DNA from: Actinomycetes bacterium
GTDB lineage: Bacteria > Actinomycetota > Actinomycetes > Mycobacteriales > Micromonosporaceae
Assembly: GCA_023402505.1 (NCBI GenBank)
Contig: JAEYGD010000472.1
Coordinates: 1-5,423 of the forward strand
Direction: 5' to 3'
DNA: 5,423 bases
Shown: in pieces, positions 4,647 through 5,423 of the stretch
How positions within the stretch are numbered: position 1 is the stretch's first letter
Layout: the number at the start of each line of letters is the position of its first letter
Program-made: the position numbers and the translations under genes
Notes under the pieces: generated by a model
What the model saw: the letters and a program-made list of their open reading frames with translations, nothing else
Told to the model about the DNA's origin: nothing
Database searches by the model: none

Positions 4647-5423
4647 TCAGTCGATGCCGGCGTACGAGTGCAGACCCTCGAAGAAGATGTTCACGCCGAA
4701 CAGGTTCATCAGCATGGTGAGGAAGCCGAGGATGGCGAGCCAGGTCGCCAGGTTCCGCTTCACGCTCGGGGTGGCCCGTGCGTGCAGGTAACCGGCGTAG
4801 ATGACCCAGGAGATGAACGACCAGGTCTCCTTCGGGTCCCAGCCCCACGGCCGGCCCCAGGCCGCTTCCGCCCAGATCGCCCCCGCGATCACCGCGAAGG
4901 TGAAGACCGGGAACGCGAACGCGTGCAGCACGAAGGTGAGCCGCTCCAGGGCCGCCGCCGCGGGCAGCCGCTTCGCCAGGGTGTACGGGAAGCTGCGCCG
5001 GCCCTGCTCGTAGCCAGAGCGCATCAGGAACGCCACCGCGGGCACCGCACCCAGCAGGAAGATGCCGGAGGCGAACACGATCGTCGAGACGTGGATGACG
5101 AACCAGTACGAGTTGAGCGCCGGTACCAGCGGGACGATCGGGGTGTAGAGCACCAGCTCGGCGGTGGCCACCAGCAGCACCATCACCAGCGACAGGAACA
5201 GCCCGAGGCGGCGCAGCTGCGGGCGCTTCCAGAGCACCACCAGCCAGGCGGCGACGCCGATCCAGGTGCCGGTGAGCACGAACTCGTACATGTTGCCCCA
5301 GGGCATCCGGTCGGCGGCGAGGCCGCGCGTGACCAGCGCGCCGAGGTGCAGCAGGGCGCCCAGCGCGGTGACCGCGACGGCGACCAGCCCGGCCAGCCGG
5401 GCGCGGTGCGCGGTGCGCTCGAG
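4647..5423 (-). CDS. ccsB: CcsB/ResC cytochrome c biogenesis protein, 5' end outside the window
   Basis: This polytopic membrane protein works with CcsA/ResB in System II cytochrome c maturation, carrying haem across the membrane and attaching it to apocytochrome CXXCH sites. The visible part has 258 residues; the family is usually around 300-350, so the N-terminus lies beyond the right edge. The frame is open to base 5423, and the 39 residues before the Met at 5306 contain a further membrane helix leading into RMPWGNMYEF, a conserved CcsB segment, so that Met is internal. The haem-binding tryptophan-rich signature WGRPWGWDPKETW (codons 4859 to 4821) is complete. Candidate axial histidines lie in WFVIHVSTI before it and in FEGLHSYAG close to the C-terminus. 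About seven membrane helices can be seen. Its position upstream of mqnL and mqnP, same strand, suggests a respiratory operon. Confidence 0.95.
   Translation of the reverse strand, partial: LERTAHRARLAGLVAVAVTALGALLHLGALVTRGLAADRMPWGNMYEFVLTGTWIGVAAWLVVLWKRPQLRRLGLFLSLVMVLLVATAELVLYTPIVPLVPALNSYWFVIHVSTIVFASGIFLLGAVPAVAFLMRSGYEQGRRSFPYTLAKRLPAAAALERLTFVLHAFAFPVFTFAVIAGAIWAEAAWGRPWGWDPKETWSFISWVIYAGYLHARATPSVKRNLATWLAILGFLTMLMNLFGVNIFFEGLHSYAGID

Noticed and set aside
5304..5306. ATG at 5306 as start of ccsB
   Set aside because: The open frame continues to the window edge and the upstream 39 codons encode a further membrane helix joined to the conserved WGNMYEF segment, so this Met is internal.
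1..5423. CRISPR arrays, tRNA or rRNA genes, insertion sequences
   Set aside because: No long spaced repeats, cloverleaf-like sequence, transposase frame or terminal inverted repeats were found on reading either strand.

Overview
The window is GC-rich (roughly 70% by eye) chromosomal DNA from an actinomycete. The evidence is a BldC-type developmental regulator, GTG starts with strong Shine-Dalgarno sequences, strong GC bias at third codon positions, and menaquinone genes of the futalosine type (UbiX, UbiA and UbiD homologues as in Streptomyces). The style of the BldC homologue and the gene mix fit Micromonosporaceae, but this is an inference and the genus cannot be named from the sequence.

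Layout, left to right: a short bldC-like gene (93-359, +); a hairpin-bearing convergent gap; ubiX/mqnM (413-1042, -); a 177-bp divergent intergenic region with periodic repeats; a class I terpene synthase (1220-2188, +); mqnP, a UbiA-family prenyltransferase (2191-3102, -); mqnL, a UbiD-family decarboxylase (3102-4562, -); and the C-terminal part of ccsB/resC (4647 to the right edge, -), whose N-terminus lies outside the window. No stretch longer than 177 bases lacks a gene.

The minus-strand genes form a respiratory set. CcsB belongs to the membrane haem-handling complex of System II cytochrome c maturation. MqnP attaches the polyprenyl chain to the naphthoate ring of menaquinone. MqnL removes the ring carboxylate, using the prenylated FMN that UbiX makes. 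mqnL and mqnP overlap in a TGATG junction and are almost certainly co-translated. ubiX would be the natural next gene, but a terpene synthase on the opposite strand lies between mqnP and ubiX. It ends 2 bp from the mqnP stop and shares a divergent control region with ubiX.

The most interesting part is this terpene synthase and its flanks. The enzyme has all the class I motifs, with an aspartate variant of the NSE triad. A perfect 12-bp palindrome covers the two facing stop codons. The divergent region carries TTGTC three times at exactly 20-bp spacing, plus an inverted repeat. All other genes look intact and conventional. I see no mobile element, CRISPR array, tRNA or rRNA.
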